This document shows positions 8,273-24,329 of a stretch of DNA of 57,933 bases, one piece after another (the stretch's first letter is position 1; each line of letters begins with the position of its first letter). Both the position numbers and the translations under genes were made by a program. The stretch is taken from NCBI RefSeq assembly GCF_001591625.1, contig NZ_BCVG01000015.1, forward strand, positions 1 to 57,933, written 5' to 3'. The notes below the pieces were generated by a model. It saw nothing but the letters and a program-made list of their open reading frames with translations. It was not told where the DNA came from and did no database searches. The DNA is from Metabacillus fastidiosus NBRC 101226. Lineage in GTDB: Bacteria; Bacillota; Bacilli; Bacillales; Bacillaceae.

Positions 8273-9090
8273 AGCTCATTCACCAAACTTCCTTCTGTCA
8301 GATGATTTTTTGTAATAGGAATTCCAGCTGCTCTTAATTTTTTACTTAAAAGATAAGGAAAAGGTAAATCAAGCCCAATCTCTATTAATTTCTCATCAAG
8401 AGCAAATATTTCAGCTGGCGTACCTTCAGCAAATTTCCTACCGTCATTCATTACGATAATACGATCTGCATGTGATGCTTCCTCCAAGTCATGAGTAATG
8501 GAGATAACTGTAATGATCCCTTGGTCTTTTAACAGCTTGATCGTTTCAAGCACTTCATTTCTCCCTATTGGGTCAAGCATAGAAGTTGCTTCGTCCAAAA
8601 TAATAATCGCAGGCTGGACAGCAATTACCCCTGCAATTGCAACACGCTGTTTCTGACCTCCTGAAAGATGGTGTGGTTCTTGATCGAGAAATTGATCCAT
8701 CTTTACCTTTTCCGTGGCCCATTCAATTCTACGCACCATTTCATCCCTCGGTATGCCGTTGTTTTCCAAACCAAAAGCCACATCATCTCGAACAGTGGTA
8801 CCTACAAACTGATTATCTGGATTTTGAAAAACCATTCCAACATGCCTTCTAATATCCCAAACCGTTTCCTCTGATAAATTAATACCACAAACATTTACAA
8901 ATCCGCTCTCAGGAATAATTAAGCCATTTAGTATTCTTGCAAGTGTTGATTTTCCTGAACCATTATGGCCAACAATAGAAAGCCATTCGCCCTTGTTAAC
9001 AGAGAGGGAAACATTATTTAAAGCAGGCTGGGAATCTGAATGGTAATGAAATGTTACATTTTGAACATCAATAATTGGTTGCTCTATCAT
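8248..9090 (-). CDS. ecfA1: ECF transporter ATPase EcfA1
   Basis: A 280-residue ABC ATPase with Walker A GHNGSGKST, Q-loop FQNPDNQFVG, signature LSGGQKQRVAIAG, Walker B IILDEATSMLD and switch His in SITHDLEEA. It forms the EcfA1-EcfA2 heterodimer on EcfT. The ATG at 9090 has GGGAGGGAG upstream and is preferred over the in-frame start at 9120. It begins only about 30 bp beyond the terminator-like hairpin after rplQ, so expression probably depends on readthrough from the ribosomal operon. Confidence 0.96.
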   Translation of the reverse strand: MIEQPIIDVQNVTFHYHSDSQPALNNVSLSVNKGEWLSIVGHNGSGKSTLARILNGLIIPESGFVNVCGINLSEETVWDIRRHVGMVFQNPDNQFVGTTVRDDVAFGLENNGIPRDEMVRRIEWATEKVKMDQFLDQEPHHLSGGQKQRVAIAGVIAVQPAIIILDEATSMLDPIGRNEVLETIKLLKDQGIITVISITHDLEEASHADRIIVMNDGRKFAEGTPAEIFALDEKLIEIGLDLPFPYLLSKKLRAAGIPITKNHLTEGSLVNELWTLKLKS

Positions 9091-9121
9091 CGTTCTCCCT
9101 CCCTTTAAATATGTGTGCATG

Positions 9122-9163
9122 AAAAAAGGGCATAGATTCAGTTTTACAACTGTCCCCGCCCTT
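9122..9163 (-). terminator. Terminator-like hairpin between rplQ and ecfA1
   Basis: On the minus strand AAGGGC pairs with GCCCTT, with an inner CAGTT/AACTG stem, followed by six T. It could end or attenuate transcripts from the alpha operon before ecfA1. Confidence 0.75.
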
Positions 9164-9181
9164 GTTAGTAGAAATATATAG

Positions 9182-9577
9182 TTAAACTAATTCAATGATA
9201 ACCATTGGTGCTCCATCACCGCGGCGAGGTCCAAGTTTCATAATACGAGTGTATCCACCTTGGCGCTCAGTGTAACGTGGTGCAACGTCAGCAAATAGTT
9301 TTTCTAAAGCATATTTCGGTTTTTCTTTATCTTTACCTTCTTCAGAAGTAACTGTAACTACTTCAGCAACTTCATTACGAATAAACGCAGCTGCTTGACG
9401 GCGAGCGTGAAGATCACCACGTTTTCCTAAAGTAATCATCTTTTCAACGACTGAACGAAGCTCCTTTGCGCGTGCTTCAGTTGTTTCAATACGTTCTGAA
9501 ATGATTAAATCTGTAGCTAAGTCACGTAACATTGCTTTACGTTGTGAACTAGTACGTCCTAATTTTCTGTATGACAT
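9182..9577 (-). CDS. rplQ: 50S ribosomal protein L17
   Basis: L17, 131 residues, with the N-terminal signature [19 protein letters not shown] and the C-terminal [17 protein letters not shown]. It sits near the polypeptide exit side of the large subunit. A lysine/glutamate-rich insert near residues 75-90 ([12 protein letters not shown]) makes it slightly longer than B. subtilis L17. Last ribosomal gene of the alpha operon, directly after rpoA. Confidence 0.97.
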   Translation of the reverse strand: MSYRKLGRTSSQRKAMLRDLATDLIISERIETTEARAKELRSVVEKMITLGKRGDLHARRQAAAFIRNEVAEVVTVTSEEGKDKEKPKYALEKLFADVAPRYTERQGGYTRIMKLGPRRGDGAPMVIIELV

Positions 9578-9662
9578 GAGATGTCCCCTCCTTTGTTGAA
9601 TAATATATATTTAGTCTCCAATTGAAACATACGAAAACGCTAGTTAACCATATAACTAGTCG

Positions 9663-10607
9663 TCAGTCGTCTTTCCTGAGACCTAAGCCGAGTTCTTCTA
9701 GTTTCGCTTTTACTTCTTCAAGAGATTTACGACCTAGATTACGAACTTTCATCATATCTTCTTCTGTTTTATGAGCAAGCTCTTGTACTGTATTAATGCC
9801 AGCACGTTTTAAACAGTTATAAGAACGAACCGATAAATCTAGTTCTTCAATAGTCATCTCAAGAACTTTTTCTTTTTGATCCTCTTCTTTTTCCACCATA
9901 ATTTCTGCATGCTGAGCTTCATCAGTCAGCCCTACAAAAATATTAAGATGTTCAGTTAGAATCTTAGAACCAAGAGCGATCGCCTCTTTAGGTCCAGTGC
10001 TGCCATCTGTCCAAACATCTAGTGTAAGTTTATCATAGTTAGCTACTTGACCTACACGAGTGTTTTCAACTTGATAGGAAACTCTTGCAACAGGTGTGTA
10101 AATCGAGTCTATCGGAATAACACCTATTGGCTGATCCTCTCGTTTGTTAGAATCAGCAGGAGTATAACCGCGACCGCGTCTAGCAGTTAATCTCATTCTA
10201 AAGCTAGCATTTTTTGCAAGCGTTGCGATATGAAGATCTGGGTTAAGTATTTCTACATCACTATCATGAGTAATATCTGAAGCTGTTACAACACCTTCTC
10301 CTTGAACATCAAGTTCTAACGTCTTTTCTTCATCTGAATAGATTTTAAGAGCCAGCTTTTTAATGTTCAGGATGATTGTAGTAACATCTTCAACAACACC
10401 CTCAATTGTTGAAAATTCATGTAAAACTCCATCTATTTGGATCGATGTTACAGCGGCACCAGGGAGTGAAGATAAAAGAATACGACGTAAGGAGTTACCC
10501 AAAGTTGTTCCATATCCACGCTCAAGTGGTTCGACAACGAATTTACCGTATTTGGTATCCTCGCTGATTTCAACCGTTTCGATTTTTGGTTTTTCAATTT
10601 CTATCAT
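9663..10607 (-). CDS. rpoA: RNA polymerase alpha subunit
   Basis: The 314-residue alpha subunit that dimerizes to nucleate RNA polymerase assembly. The N-terminal assembly domain (about 1-228) includes [22 protein letters not shown] charged linker rich in E/K follows. The C-terminal domain (about 245-310) carries [17 protein letters not shown] and [15 protein letters not shown], which contact UP-element DNA and activators. It follows rpsK after an unusually long 181-bp gap holding a hairpin and a candidate promoter, so rpoA may be expressed partly on its own. Confidence 0.98.
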   Translation of the reverse strand: MIEIEKPKIETVEISEDTKYGKFVVEPLERGYGTTLGNSLRRILLSSLPGAAVTSIQIDGVLHEFSTIEGVVEDVTTIILNIKKLALKIYSDEEKTLELDVQGEGVVTASDITHDSDVEILNPDLHIATLAKNASFRMRLTARRGRGYTPADSNKREDQPIGVIPIDSIYTPVARVSYQVENTRVGQVANYDKLTLDVWTDGSTGPKEAIALGSKILTEHLNIFVGLTDEAQHAEIMVEKEEDQKEKVLEMTIEELDLSVRSYNCLKRAGINTVQELAHKTEEDMMKVRNLGRKSLEEVKAKLEELGLGLRKDD

Positions 10608-10656
10608 CTATAAACCCTCCTTCAAAACGTCGAAACCCCGGCTAGACTACATTACC

Positions 10657-10678
10657 ATTTCGGTCGTCTAACCGAAAT
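10657..10678 (-). other. Hairpin in the rpoA leader
   Basis: ATTTCGGT pairs perfectly with ACCGAAAT around a 6-nt loop, 50-70 nt before the rpoA start. No T run follows, so it is not a terminator. It may act in processing or translational control. Confidence 0.5.
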
Positions 10679-10743
10679 TCCCCATTTAAAAGTTCCCGAA
10701 TGTGCACAACAACGGAGTGATTCTGCTAGAACTTATATACTGT

Positions 10744-10772
10744 ATCATAACCCATTATTGACATGTATACAA
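10744..10772 (-). promoter_or_regulatory. Candidate promoter upstream of rpoA
   Basis: -35 TTGTAT (10767-10772), 17-bp spacer, -10 TATGAT (10744-10749), in the rpsK-rpoA gap. Confidence 0.5.
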
Positions 10773-10788
10773 AATCTATACAGAAAAC

Positions 10789-11184
<396 letters not shown>

Positions 11185-11197
11185 TTAACCTCCTTGC

Positions 11198-11578
<381 letters not shown>

Positions 11579-11584
11579 TTAAAA

Positions 11585-11713
<129 letters not shown>

Positions 11714-11732
11714 TTAATAGTACGGAGTGCTA

Positions 11733-11951
11733 TTATTTAAAACGGTACGTAATTCTTCCACGAGTTAAATCATATGGAGATAATTCTACCGTAACTTTGT
11801 CTCCAGGTAAAATACGAATGAAATGCATGCGGATTTTTCCAGAAACATGCGCTAAAACTGTATGACCGTTTTCAAGTTCTACCTTGAACATTGCGTTAGG
11901 CAACGTTTCAACGACAGTTCCTTCTACTTCAATCACATCATCTTTCGCCAT
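11733..11951 (-). CDS. infA: Translation initiation factor IF-1
   Basis: IF-1, 72 residues, a single OB-fold that binds the 30S A site during initiation. [39 protein letters not shown] and [11 protein letters not shown] are diagnostic. The ATG at 11951 is preferred, with GGGAGAA upstream. The reading frame continues upstream as a possible TTG-started 12-residue extension ([11 protein letters not shown]), probably not translated as part of IF-1. The KOW-domain gene usually found between map and infA in Bacillus is absent. Confidence 0.97.
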   Translation of the reverse strand: MAKDDVIEVEGTVVETLPNAMFKVELENGHTVLAHVSGKIRMHFIRILPGDKVTVELSPYDLTRGRITYRFK

Positions 11952-12063
11952 CGAACTTTCTCCCTTCTTCAAATCAGTAAGTTTCAAACATCGATTCTTA
12001 CGACTAATTCGTCTATACTGTTCTGATCATCCGGAGATTAGCAATCTTAGAAATCATCAATCC

Positions 12064-13475
<1,412 letters not shown>

Positions 13476-13520
13476 CTAGAATCTCTAATTACAGAGGGAA
13501 TGGGATAAACTCCCATAACC

Positions 13521-14819
13521 TCACTCTTTTATAAAACCACGATAATGGCGTTTAACTAACTGACTTTCGAGTTGCTTCATCGTCTCAAGAGCAACCCCTA
13601 CGATGATTAGTAAACTCGTTCCGCCAATCTGAGCTGATTGGGGAAGATCGGCAAATTTTATGAAGAAAACAGGGAGAACAGCTATAGCTGCTAAGTAAAG
13701 AGAACCAACAAATGTTAAACGATATAGCACTTTCGTAACATATTCTTGTGTGCTCTTACCTGGACGAATACCAGGAATGTAGCCACCTTGTTTCTTCAAA
13801 TTATCTGCCATTTGTTCAGGATTAACTTGAACAAATGTATAAAAATATGTGAAAGCAATAATTAATGCGACATAGATGATCATACCAATAGGTTGTGTAT
13901 AATCTAAGTTTTTACTAATCCAGTCTGTTACATCATTTGGACCGAAGAACGCCGCAATAGTTGGCGGTGTTACAACGAACGACACGGCAAAGATAACAGG
14001 GATAACACCAGCTGGGTTAACCTTTAATGGCAAGTGTGTCGATTGTCCGCCTGTCATTCCATTTGCACCGTTGGCACGTTTCGCATACTGGATCGGGATC
14101 TTGCGAAGCGCCTGCTGCATGAAAATAACACCGACAATAACAGCTAAGATTGCTAATAATAGAATTACAACCGTTACTATTCTTAAGAATAGCTGGTCAC
14201 CTACATCTTCAAATTGCTGTGCATATATTTGATTAAGAGTTGAAGGCATACCCGCGACAATACCTGCAAAAATGATGATAGAAATACCATTTCCTACACC
14301 TTTTGAAGTAATTTGCTCCCCCAACCACATTAAGAATGCAGTTCCTGCTGTTAATACAATCGCAATTAGAAGGTATGTGCTAATACCCGGATTATTTATA
14401 AGCCTACCACCAGCCATATTATTAAATCCATAGGACATACCTAACGCTTGGATGAAACCCAATACAATCGTAAAATATCTCGTAAATTGAGCTATTTTAC
14501 GTCGGCCTACTTCACCTTGCTTAGACCACTCGGTGAACTTCGGTACAACATCCATTTGCAATAATTGCATAATAATTGACGCTGTAATATAAGGCATAAT
14601 TCCCATTGCTAAGATGGAGAAATTATATAAAGCTCCTCCACCAAATGTATTTATAAGTCCGAATACACTTGCAGCATCCTGTTGACGAAGAACGTCGGCA
14701 TTTACGTTCGGAACAGGGATAAATGTACCGATTCTAAATACAATTAACATTAAAAGGGTGAAAATGATCTTATTTCGGATATCACCAACGCGCATAAAAT
14801 TGGAGATTGTTTTTAACAT
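13521..14819 (-). CDS. secY: Protein translocase subunit SecY
   Basis: The 432-residue channel subunit of the SecYEG translocon, with ten predicted membrane helices. Recognizable blocks are RIGTFIPVPNVNAD in the plug/TM1 region, LGEQITSKGVGNGISIIIFAGI, the cytoplasmic loop with IQYAKRANG, and the terminal YRGFIKE. The start codon shares its first base with the rplO stop region, so the two genes are coupled. Partners SecE (40775-40957) and ribosomal proteins are encoded in the same window. Confidence 0.98.
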   Translation of the reverse strand: MLKTISNFMRVGDIRNKIIFTLLMLIVFRIGTFIPVPNVNADVLRQQDAASVFGLINTFGGGALYNFSILAMGIMPYITASIIMQLLQMDVVPKFTEWSKQGEVGRRKIAQFTRYFTIVLGFIQALGMSYGFNNMAGGRLINNPGISTYLLIAIVLTAGTAFLMWLGEQITSKGVGNGISIIIFAGIVAGMPSTLNQIYAQQFEDVGDQLFLRIVTVVILLLAILAVIVGVIFMQQALRKIPIQYAKRANGANGMTGGQSTHLPLKVNPAGVIPVIFAVSFVVTPPTIAAFFGPNDVTDWISKNLDYTQPIGMIIYVALIIAFTYFYTFVQVNPEQMADNLKKQGGYIPGIRPGKSTQEYVTKVLYRLTFVGSLYLAAIAVLPVFFIKFADLPQSAQIGGTSLLIIVGVALETMKQLESQLVKRHYRGFIKE

Positions 14820-15259
14820 TAGATCACCTCAACTGTACCACCAGCAGATTCAATAGCTTCTTTAGCAGTAGCAGAGAATTTGTTAGCTTTAACAGTAAGT
14901 TTTTTCTCTAATTTGCCGTTTCCAAGGATCTTGATTCCAGATTTTGTATTGCTTACAACACCTGTTTCAAGCAATAATTCTGGAGTTACTTCAGTACCTT
15001 CTTCAAAACGGTTAAGTTTGTCAAGGTTCACAACAGCATAATCTTTACGATTGATGTTCGTGAAACCGCGTTTAGGTAAGCGTTGGAATAAAGGAGTTTG
15101 ACCACCTTCGAATCCAAGACGAACTCCACCACCAGAACGAGCGTTTTGTCCTTTATGACCTTTACCAGCTGTTTTACCGTTACCAGAACCGATACCACGA
15201 CCTACACGGTTACGTGTTTTACGAGATCCTTCTGCTGGTTTTAACTCATGAAGTTTCAT
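14819..15259 (-). CDS. rplO: 50S ribosomal protein L15
   Basis: L15, 146 residues, with a long glycine/arginine-rich N-terminal extension ([20 protein letters not shown]) that penetrates 23S rRNA, and a globular C-terminal domain. A late-assembly protein of the 50S subunit. Coupled to secY downstream. Confidence 0.98.
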   Translation of the reverse strand: MKLHELKPAEGSRKTRNRVGRGIGSGNGKTAGKGHKGQNARSGGGVRLGFEGGQTPLFQRLPKRGFTNINRKDYAVVNLDKLNRFEEGTEVTPELLLETGVVSNTKSGIKILGNGKLEKKLTVKANKFSATAKEAIESAGGTVEVI

Positions 15260-15289
15260 CGGGACACCTCCTTAATAATTGTTTTTTGA

Positions 15290-15472
15290 TTATTGTTCTT
15301 TAACTGTTACTAAATGTGCAACTTTATTAACCATACCGCGAATCGCAGCATTGTCATCATGTACCACAGTTTGATGTAACTTTTTTAATCCAAGTGTTTT
15401 AACAGTAGCACGTTGATCTTGAGTACGACCAATAACACTGCGAGTGAGGGTAATTTCTAACTTTTTCGCCAT
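15290..15472 (-). CDS. rpmD: 50S ribosomal protein L30
   Basis: L30, 60 residues, short bacterial form. [20 protein letters not shown] and [17 protein letters not shown] are diagnostic. Lies 13 bp after rpsE in the spc operon. Confidence 0.97.
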   Translation of the reverse strand: MAKKLEITLTRSVIGRTQDQRATVKTLGLKKLHQTVVHDDNAAIRGMVNKVAHLVTVKEQ

Positions 15473-15485
15473 TGTTTTCCCCTCC

Positions 15486-15986
15486 TTATCCTAACAGTTC
15501 TTCCACTGTTTTTCCACGTAACTTAGCAACTGCTTCAGCACTTTTTAGTTCTTCTAATCCATTAAGTGTAGCACGGATCATGTTGATCGGTGTGTTAGAA
15601 CCTAATGATTTAGAAAGGATATCACTAATTCCTGCTAATTCTAAAACGGCACGAACAGGACCACCTGCGATAACTCCTGTACCTTCTCCTGCTGGTTTTA
15701 GAAGGACGTTACCTGCTCCAAATTGTCCGATGATTTGGTGCGGGATTGATGTACCTACACGCGGTACTTCAATAAGATTTTTCTTAGCATCCTCAATTGC
15801 CTTACGGATCGCATCAGGAACCTCTTGTGCTTTACCAGTACCGAAGCCTACATGACCGTTCTTGTCACCAACAACAACTAATGCTGCAAAGCGGAAACGA
15901 CGACCACCCTTAACAACTTTCGCTACGCGGTTAACGGTAACTACGCGTTCTTCAAGCTCTAATTTGTTTGCATCAATACGACTCAT
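15486..15986 (-). CDS. rpsE: 30S ribosomal protein S5
   Basis: S5, 166 residues, at the mRNA entry channel, important for decoding fidelity. The N-terminal double-stranded-RNA-binding-like domain includes [16 protein letters not shown] and [16 protein letters not shown]; the C-terminal domain includes [17 protein letters not shown]. No insertion or deletion is seen in the loop linked to spectinomycin resistance (VVKGGRRF). Confidence 0.98.
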   Translation of the reverse strand: MSRIDANKLELEERVVTVNRVAKVVKGGRRFRFAALVVVGDKNGHVGFGTGKAQEVPDAIRKAIEDAKKNLIEVPRVGTSIPHQIIGQFGAGNVLLKPAGEGTGVIAGGPVRAVLELAGISDILSKSLGSNTPINMIRATLNGLEELKSAEAVAKLRGKTVEELLG

Positions 15987-16009
15987 TGTATATGTCCCTC
16001 CTTTTACGA

Positions 16010-16372
16010 TTAAAATTGTAGCCCAGCTTCGCGAGCAGCTTCAGCTAAAGCTTTTACACGACCATGATATAAGTATCCTCCGCGGTCAAATACCACAGAT
16101 TCAATACCCTTCTCTACAGCACGTTTTGCAACAAGTTCTCCAACTTTTTGTGCAGCTTCAACGTTGTTAGTAGATGTTAAGTTTAGATCTTTATCTAAAG
16201 AAGAAGCGCTTGCGATTGTAACTGAATTCGTATCATCAATTACTTGTGCATAAATGTGCTGGTTTGAACGGAATACGTTTAAACGTGGACGAGCAGTTGT
16301 ACCAGATAATTTAGCACGGACACGCGCATGTCTTTTTTTACGAGTCGCATTTTTGTCAGCTTTCGTAATCAT
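16010..16372 (-). CDS. rplR: 50S ribosomal protein L18
   Basis: L18, 120 residues, a 5S rRNA-binding protein. The basic N-terminus ([18 protein letters not shown]) and blocks [19 protein letters not shown] and [19 protein letters not shown] are typical. Confidence 0.98.
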   Translation of the reverse strand: MITKADKNATRKKRHARVRAKLSGTTARPRLNVFRSNQHIYAQVIDDTNSVTIASASSLDKDLNLTSTNNVEAAQKVGELVAKRAVEKGIESVVFDRGGYLYHGRVKALAEAAREAGLQF

Positions 16373-16405
16373 CTAAGTCACTCCTTTCTTATCTTCTAAG
16401 CGGCA

Positions 16406-16945
16406 TTACTTCGCAGTTTTACCTTCTTTACGACGTACATGTTCACCTTCGTAACGGATACCTTTACCTTTGTAAGGCTCTGGCGGACGTACTTGGCGAA
16501 TGTTAGAAGCGATTGCTCCAACACGTTCTTTATCAGTACCTTTTACAACGATTTTCGTTTGTGATGGTACTTCGATTTCAACGCCATCTTCTGGAACGAT
16601 TTCAACTGGATGTGAATAACCAACGTTAAGCACTAGTTTGTTTCCAGATTTAGAAGCACGGTAACCGACCCCGATTAATTCAAGACCTCTTTCAAAGCCT
16701 TTAGATACACCTTCAACCATGTTGCCTAAAAGGCTACGAGTTGTACCATGTAGAGCACGGTGCTCCTTCGTCTCAGAAGGACGGCTCACAGTTAATACAT
16801 TATCTTCTACAACAATTTTCATATCAGGATTAAAAGAACGAGTAAGTTCACCTTTAGGTCCTTTTACTGATACATGATTGTCATCACTGATTGTAATTGT
16901 AACTCCAGAAGGAATTTCAATTGGTTTTTTACCAATACGTGACAT
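16406..16945 (-). CDS. rplF: 50S ribosomal protein L6
   Basis: L6, 179 residues, two repeated alpha/beta domains near the GTPase-factor site. The start [15 protein letters not shown] at 16945 is preferred over an in-frame ATG five codons earlier. GVGYRAS and the C-terminal [18 protein letters not shown] are diagnostic. Confidence 0.97.
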   Translation of the reverse strand: MSRIGKKPIEIPSGVTITISDDNHVSVKGPKGELTRSFNPDMKIVVEDNVLTVSRPSETKEHRALHGTTRSLLGNMVEGVSKGFERGLELIGVGYRASKSGNKLVLNVGYSHPVEIVPEDGVEIEVPSQTKIVVKGTDKERVGAIASNIRQVRPPEPYKGKGIRYEGEHVRRKEGKTAK

Positions 16946-16974
16946 TCCCTGCACCTCCATTCATCTTAAGCTTA

Positions 16975-17376
<402 letters not shown>

Positions 17377-17404
17377 TTAATTACCTCCTTCCCATTATGG
17401 GGTA

Positions 17405-17608
<204 letters not shown>

Positions 17609-17615
17609 TTAGCGA

Positions 17616-18155
17616 TTATTTTTGGAATGGCATACCAAATTGAGTTAATAGTTCACGAGATTCTTCATCAGTATTAGCAGTCGTTACAATAACGATATCC
17701 ATACCACGAACTTTTGATACTTTATCATAATCAATCTCAGGGAAGATTAATTGCTCTTTCACACCTAATGTGTAGTTACCGCGACCATCGAAAGATTTTT
17801 TTGAAATTCCACGGAAGTCACGTACACGTGGTAAAGAAACAGAAATCAACTTATCAAAGAATTCATACATGCGTTCACCACGAAGAGTTACTTTCGCACC
17901 GATAGGCATACCTTCACGTAAACGGAATCCAGCGATTGATTTTTTTGCTCTCGTAATGATTGGCTTTTGGCCAGTAATTCGGCCTAGCTCTTCAACAGCA
18001 CTATCAAGGGCTTTAGAGTTAGCTACAGCATCACCCACACCCATGTTGATTACGATTTTTTCAAGCTTTGGAGTTTGCATAACAGATTTATAGTTAAACT
18101 TGCTCACTAAAGCAGGTGTAATTTCTTTTTGGAATTTTTCTTTAAGGCGGTTCAT
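17616..18155 (-). CDS. rplE: 50S ribosomal protein L5
   Basis: L5, 179 residues, binds 5S rRNA and touches P-site t[42 protein letters not shown] and [12 protein letters not shown] are family blocks. Between rplX and rpsN. Confidence 0.98.
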   Translation of the reverse strand: MNRLKEKFQKEITPALVSKFNYKSVMQTPKLEKIVINMGVGDAVANSKALDSAVEELGRITGQKPIITRAKKSIAGFRLREGMPIGAKVTLRGERMYEFFDKLISVSLPRVRDFRGISKKSFDGRGNYTLGVKEQLIFPEIDYDKVSKVRGMDIVIVTTANTDEESRELLTQFGMPFQK

Positions 18156-18179
18156 GTAAATACCTCCCTTCCTTATTTA

Positions 18180-18491
18180 CTATTTATCTAAAGTTTCACC
18201 AGATTTTTTTGCTACACGTACCTTTTTGCCATCAACCACTTTGTAACCAATGCGAGTCGGCTCGCCTGATTTCGGATCAAGTGGCATAACATTTGATACA
18301 TGGATAGGTGCCTCTTGGCTTACGATCCCGCCTTGAGGATTTACTTGAGAAGGTTTAGAGTGTTTTTTCACAATGTTTACACCTTCAACGAGTACTCTGT
18401 CTTGTTTAGGAAAAGCTGCAAGGATTACGCCTTGTTTACCTTTATCCTTACCAGAGATAACCATTACTTTATCACCTTTTTTAACATGCAT
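18180..18491 (-). CDS. rplX: 50S ribosomal protein L24
   Basis: L24, 103 residues, an assembly initiator of the 50S subunit at the 5' domain of 23S rRNA. The N-terminal KOW motif is visible in [19 protein letters not shown], followed by [15 protein letters not shown]. Confidence 0.98.
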   Translation of the reverse strand: MHVKKGDKVMVISGKDKGKQGVILAAFPKQDRVLVEGVNIVKKHSKPSQVNPQGGIVSQEAPIHVSNVMPLDPKSGEPTRIGYKVVDGKKVRVAKKSGETLDK

Positions 18492-18529
18492 CCTAGTTGC
18501 ACCTCCTTAGTAAGGCAATCTTTTTCAAT

Positions 18530-18898
<369 letters not shown>

Positions 18899-18937
18899 TC
18901 ACGTTACCTCCCTTCGGAACTTGATTTCCGAACAATA

Positions 18938-20510
<1,573 letters not shown>

Positions 20511-20855
20511 TTATCCCTCCTTCTTTTCTGATACGATAATAGTAATATGGCTAGTGCGTTTGTTGATAGCACTTGCACGACCCATTGCACGTGGACGGAA
20601 ACGTTTAAGAGTTGGACCTTCGTTTGCATAAGCTTCAGTTACAACTAAGCTATTGATGTCCATTTCATAGTTATGTTCAGCGTTTGCCACTGCAGATTTT
20701 AAAACTTTCTCAATAATTGGAGAAGCAGCTTTCGGTGTGTGATTTAAAATCGCAACCGCTTCACCCACTTGCTTGCCTCGAATAAGATCTAATACTAAAC
20801 GAGCTTTACGAGGAGCAATACGAACTGTTTTTGCGACAGCTTTTGATTGTTGCAT
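20511..20855 (-). CDS. rplV: 50S ribosomal protein L22
   Basis: L22, 114 residues, lines the peptide exit tunnel with a long hairpin whose loop ([20 protein letters not shown]) is intact; deletions there can give macrolide resistance elsewhere. N-terminal [17 protein letters not shown] is typical. Confidence 0.98.
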   Translation of the reverse strand: MQQSKAVAKTVRIAPRKARLVLDLIRGKQVGEAVAILNHTPKAASPIIEKVLKSAVANAEHNYEMDINSLVVTEAYANEGPTLKRFRPRAMGRASAINKRTSHITIIVSEKKEG

Positions 20856-20872
20856 TTAAAAGCCTCCTCTCA

Positions 20873-21151
20873 TTAACGTCTTGTTTTTTTGTCATCACTA
20901 GCATGACCTTTATACGTACGTGTAGGTGCAAATTCACCTAGTTTATGACCTACCATATCTTCACTAACATATACTGGAACGTGTTTACGTCCATCATAAA
21001 CTGCGATAGTGTGACCGATGAATTGTGGGAAAATAGTAGAACGGCGAGACCAAGTTTTAATTACTTGTTTTTTCTCACTTTCGTTCATTTTCTCTACTTT
21101 ACTAATTAAATGATCATCAACGAATGGTCCTTTTTTCAAACTGCGGCCCAT
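20873..21151 (-). CDS. rpsS: 30S ribosomal protein S19
   Basis: S19, 92 residues, 30S head, pairs with S13. [19 protein letters not shown] and [15 protein letters not shown] are diagnostic. Confidence 0.98.
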   Translation of the reverse strand: MGRSLKKGPFVDDHLISKVEKMNESEKKQVIKTWSRRSTIFPQFIGHTIAVYDGRKHVPVYVSEDMVGHKLGEFAPTRTYKGHASDDKKTRR

Positions 21152-21208
21152 AATTGTACCTCCCTTCGCAATTGCGCTACGGTTCTAAGGAACCGTAGTA
21201 CAACACGG

Positions 21209-22060
<852 letters not shown>

Positions 22061-22066
22061 TTAATT

Positions 22067-22354
22067 TTAAACTTCGAATAATTCGATTTCGTTGCTTTCA
22101 GCAGTTAATTTAATAATTGCTTTACGGCGACGGTTTGTTAATCCAGTGTATTTTCCAACACGTTTGAATTTACCTTTATAGTTCATGATGTTTACTTTTT
22201 CAACTTTTACACCAAAGATAGATTCAATCGCATCTTTGACTTCTGTTTTATTAGCTTTAACATCAACTTCAAAAGTGTATTTCTTTTCAGCCATTAAGTC
22301 TGTAGAACGTTCAGTAATTACAGGGCGCTTAATAATATCACGAGGATCTTTCAT
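22067..22354 (-). CDS. rplW: 50S ribosomal protein L23
   Basis: L23, 95 residues, at the tunnel exit and the docking site for trigger factor and [23 protein letters not shown] and [16 protein letters not shown] are typical. The start overlaps the rplD stop by 1 bp. Confidence 0.98.
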   Translation of the reverse strand: MKDPRDIIKRPVITERSTDLMAEKKYTFEVDVKANKTEVKDAIESIFGVKVEKVNIMNYKGKFKRVGKYTGLTNRRRKAIIKLTAESNEIELFEV

Positions 22355-22977
22355 TATGCAAGTACCTCCTCTACTTTTTGCACCGCAGCTTTCGTAATAA
22401 TAAGTTTATCATGGCTGAGTACATCTAATACGCTAACTCCACCAGCTGTAACAACTTTTACACCAGGGATATTACGTGCAGATAATGCAACGTTTTCGTT
22501 TGTATCAGCAGTAACGATTAATGCTTTTTTCTCAACAGAAAGACCTTTTAATACAGAAGTCATGTCTTTTGTTTTTGGAGCATTAAGTGTTAAATCCTCT
22601 AAAACAACGATATCGTTATCTTGTACTTTTGATGATAAAGCAGATTTGATCGCTAAACGGCGAACTTTTTTAGGTAATTTATAAGAATAGCTACGAGGTG
22701 TTGGTCCGAATACGATACCACCGCCACGCCATTGTGGTGAACGGATAGATCCTTGACGTGCACGACCAGTACCTTTTTGGCGCCAAGGTTTACGTCCTCC
22801 GCCAGCTACTTCAGAACGATTTTTTACTTTGTGAGTTCCTTGACGTAAGGAAGCTCTTTGCATGATAACAGCTTCAAATAATACGTGCTCATTAGGTTCG
22901 ATACCAAATACAGAGTCATTAAGTTCGATTTCTCCAACGTTTTGTCCGCTTTGGTTTAATAATGCTAATTTTGGCAT
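22354..22977 (-). CDS. rplD: 50S ribosomal protein L4
   Basis: L4, 207 residues, with a long tunnel-lining loop ([20 protein letters not shown] and [19 protein letters not shown]). In several bacteria L4 represses the S10 operon through the leader RNA; a structured leader does precede rpsJ here. Coupled to rplW. Confidence 0.98.
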   Translation of the reverse strand: MPKLALLNQSGQNVGEIELNDSVFGIEPNEHVLFEAVIMQRASLRQGTHKVKNRSEVAGGGRKPWRQKGTGRARQGSIRSPQWRGGGIVFGPTPRSYSYKLPKKVRRLAIKSALSSKVQDNDIVVLEDLTLNAPKTKDMTSVLKGLSVEKKALIVTADTNENVALSARNIPGVKVVTAGGVSVLDVLSHDKLIITKAAVQKVEEVLA

Positions 22978-23004
22978 TACCCAATTCCTCCTTTCCTAAA
23001 GAAA

Positions 23005-23634
23005 TTATTTAGATTTTACTGCATTTTTTACAGTAATAAGAGCTTTTTTAGGTCCTGGAACATTACCTTTAATTAATAGTAGGTTGCGTTCAGCATCTAC
23101 TTTAACGATTTCTAAGTTTTGAACAGTAACACGTTCTCCACCCATACGTCCAGGTAGTAATTTGTTTTTGAATACACGGTTTGGAGCAACTGGTCCCATT
23201 GAACCAGGGCGACGATGGTAACGTGAACCGTGAGACATAGGTCCGCGAGATTGTCCGTGGCGTTTAATAGCACCTTGGAAACCTTTACCTTTCGATACTC
23301 CTGTTACATCTACTATTTCACCTGCTGTGAAAATATCAACTTTGACTTCTTGACCAACTTCATATTGCTCTAAGTCAGCTCCACGGAATTCCCTAACGAA
23401 GCGCTTAGGAGCAGTATTAGCTTTTGCAACGTGACCTTTTTCTGGTTTGTTTGATAACTTTTCACGTTTATCAGCGAAACCTACTTGAATTGCTTCATAA
23501 CCATCAGTTTCAACAGATTTCTTTTGAAGAACTACGTTTGGAGAAGCTTCAATTACAGTTACCGGAATTAAATCACCGTTTTCAGCAAATACTTGAGTCA
23601 TACCAATCTTTCTTCCTAAGATTCCTTTGGTCAT
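23005..23634 (-). CDS. rplC: 50S ribosomal protein L3
   Basis: L3, 209 residues, an early 50S assembly protein whose loop approaches the peptidyl-transferase centre. [19 protein letters not shown] and the loop [20 protein letters not shown] are intact. Confidence 0.98.
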   Translation of the reverse strand: MTKGILGRKIGMTQVFAENGDLIPVTVIEASPNVVLQKKSVETDGYEAIQVGFADKREKLSNKPEKGHVAKANTAPKRFVREFRGADLEQYEVGQEVKVDIFTAGEIVDVTGVSKGKGFQGAIKRHGQSRGPMSHGSRYHRRPGSMGPVAPNRVFKNKLLPGRMGGERVTVQNLEIVKVDAERNLLLIKGNVPGPKKALITVKNAVKSK

Positions 23635-23677
23635 TAGTCACACCTCCTATATTTTTTAAGTAATTTATTTTTATATA

Positions 23678-24010
<333 letters not shown>

Positions 24011-24032
24011 TTATAAGTTAGACATTTTCTCC

Positions 24033-24091
24033 GCAGGAATTTCCCTACACTCGCCATGGCAAAGCGGCCGGGTGTATCGGCAACCTCCTGC
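24033..24091 (-). ncRNA. Structured leader of the S10 operon
   Basis: A GC-rich island in an AT-rich gap. On the minus strand GCAGGA at the 5' side pairs with TCCTGC at the 3' side, enclosing inner arms (ACACCC with GAGTGT, one mismatch; GGC with GCC). It lies 100-45 nt before the rpsJ start. Position fits ribosomal-protein autoregulation of the S10 operon, perhaps by L4; the ligand is inference. Confidence 0.65.
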
Positions 24092-24120
24092 TTCATCGCA
24101 GTCAAAGACCAACATTTAAT

Positions 24121-24149
24121 ATTATACAAAAACCCAAACTGAAAATCAA
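24121..24149 (-). promoter_or_regulatory. SigA promoter of the S10 operon
   Basis: -35 TTGATT (24144-24149), 17-bp spacer, consensus -10 TATAAT (24121-24126), about 135 bp before rpsJ. The gap from 23987 to 24374 holds this promoter, the leader and the tuf terminator. Confidence 0.88.
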
Positions 24150-24329
24150 GAAGAAATATTAATTTATTCTAGGTTTATGAACTTTTTTTATTATACACGT
24201 ATAAATCCTTAAATTCAAGAACGTTTAATCTGCTAATTTTTGAAGAATCTTTGTCTATTTATAGAAATCTTCTTTCCTCTATAAATATCTTTATACTTTC
24301 TTAAAGAAATGCTTATGTATTCTATTAAA

